Origin: Actinomycetota bacterium
Lineage (GTDB): Bacteria > Actinomycetota > Acidimicrobiia > IMCC26256 > PALSA-610
Direction of reading: 5' to 3'
Assembly (NCBI GenBank): GCA_030839105.1
Contig: JAUZEI010000568.1
Location: 1 to 5,456, forward strand
DNA length: 5,456 nt
Made by a program: the position numbers and the translations under genes. The notes under the pieces were generated by a model. That model saw nothing but the letters and a program-made list of their open reading frames with translations, was not told where the DNA came from and ran no database searches. Shown in pieces: positions 4,785 through 5,456 of this stretch (within the stretch, counting starts at the first letter, position 1; every line of letters starts with the position of its first letter).

Positions 4785-5456
4785 ATGACATCTTCTCTCG
4801 AACGCGGACCCGGCTTCTCGGTACATCATTCGAGTCCCGCCAAGTCGGGCCCGCCGAACGATCCGCCCAAGCCTGCGGTCGGGCGCAAACCGGCGCCGCG
4901 CTGGACCCACAGCCTGTGGATCGTCGGACTGATCTTCACCTTGCTGTTGCTGTTCGCGCCGAGCGCCAAGCCGAGCACCACGTCGCTTCTGTACTCCGAC
5001 TGGAAGTCGAAGATCATCGCGAATCAGGTCGACACGGCGGTCATCGATCAGTCCGGCAAGGTCACGGGTCAGCTGCTCGACAAGAACAAGACGCACTACC
5101 AGTCGCGCATCCCCACCGTCCTGACCGACAACTCCCTGGCGGGTGACCTGATCGCGCACCATGTGAAGACGAGTGGCACCGCGAGCTCGACGAGCCTGCT
5201 GAGCGTCCTCCTCGGACTCCTGCCGTTGCTGCTGCTCGTCGGCGTGTTCTTCTTCATCAGCCGGCGCGCGAGCCGACAGATCGCGGGTGGCATCGGTGGA
5301 ATCGGCGCGTCGAAGGCCAAGGTCTACGACCAACAACGGCCCAAGACCCGCTTCTCCGACGTCGCCGGCTACGACGGCGCGAAGCGCGAGAGCAGTGAGG
5401 TCGTCGACTTCTTGAAGCACGCCGCCCGGTACGCCCGCGTGGGCGCGGTCATCCCG
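4785..5456 (+). CDS. ftsH: ATP-dependent zinc metalloprotease FtsH, N-terminal part (truncated by window edge)
   Basis: The first 224 codons are present. FtsH is a membrane-anchored AAA+ protease that forms hexamers and degrades unassembled membrane proteins and some regulators. Residues 1-43 are a Pro/Ser-rich cytoplasmic extension, longer than the few residues seen before the first helix in most FtsH proteins. TM1 is at about 44-58, the extracytoplasmic FtsH_ext domain at about 63-136 (YSDWKSKI, DTAVIDQSGKVTGQL), and TM2 at about 139-158, followed by Arg-rich ISRRASRQ. The AAA module begins at RFSDVAGYDGAK (about 189-200), matching the DVAG.DEAK motif with Gly at the usual Glu. The window ends at GAVIP, just before the Walker A motif would appear, so ATPase and HEXXH protease residues cannot be checked. 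The ATG at 4785 is preceded by AAGGG at 7-base spacing; an in-frame GTG at 4755 would add 10 residues and is less likely. The gap to DUF998 is 70 bp. Confidence 0.93.
   Translation, partial: MTSSLERGPGFSVHHSSPAKSGPPNDPPKPAVGRKPAPRWTHSLWIVGLIFTLLLLFAPSAKPSTTSLLYSDWKSKIIANQVDTAVIDQSGKVTGQLLDKNKTHYQSRIPTVLTDNSLAGDLIAHHVKTSGTASSTSLLSVLLGLLPLLLLVGVFFFISRRASRQIAGGIGGIGASKAKVYDQQRPKTRFSDVAGYDGAKRESSEVVDFLKHAARYARVGAVIP

Overview
This is a GC-rich window in which G or C dominates third codon positions. GTG starts, the style of the actinobacterial Ig-like surface protein, and the lineage-style FtsH N-terminus (DVAGYDGAK) all suggest an actinobacterium. Acidimicrobiia or a relative is my best guess, but that is inference; no rRNA or marker gene is present.

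Layout. Positions 1-1955 hold two minus-strand genes transcribed leftward. The first encodes a secreted, membrane-anchored protein with an Ig-like domain and a long Thr/Pro/Gly stalk (1008-1955). It overlaps by 4 bases (GTGA) a membrane sensor with two TM helices, an extracytoplasmic domain, a coiled coil and a PAS domain, which runs off the left edge (1-1011). A 260-bp divergent intergenic region follows. The plus strand then carries an OmpR-type response regulator (2216-2950), a 340-bp gene-free stretch rich in inverted repeats, a receiver-only response regulator with Arg in place of the invariant Lys (3291-3920), a 254-bp gap, a DUF998-type membrane protein (4175-4714), and the first 224 codons of an FtsH protease (4785 to the right edge).

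How it may fit together. The sensor and the two receiver proteins look like parts of a signalling locus. The coupled stalk protein could be an extracytoplasmic partner of the sensor (inference). The sensor's output domain (histidine kinase, GGDEF/EAL or other) lies outside the window, so no kinase-regulator pairing can be shown. DUF998 and FtsH are probably neighbours rather than parts of the signalling unit.

The most unusual non-coding signal is RNA structure. The Shine-Dalgarno sequences of the stalk gene and of the second response regulator each lie in one arm of a perfect 8-bp inverted repeat. The second also has a possible alternative pairing partner upstream, which is a riboswitch-like layout that matches no family I know. 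Coding-like sequence after the stop of the second regulator, in two frames, hints at a broken longer C-terminus. The DUF998 gene lacks a normal start codon where the family would begin.
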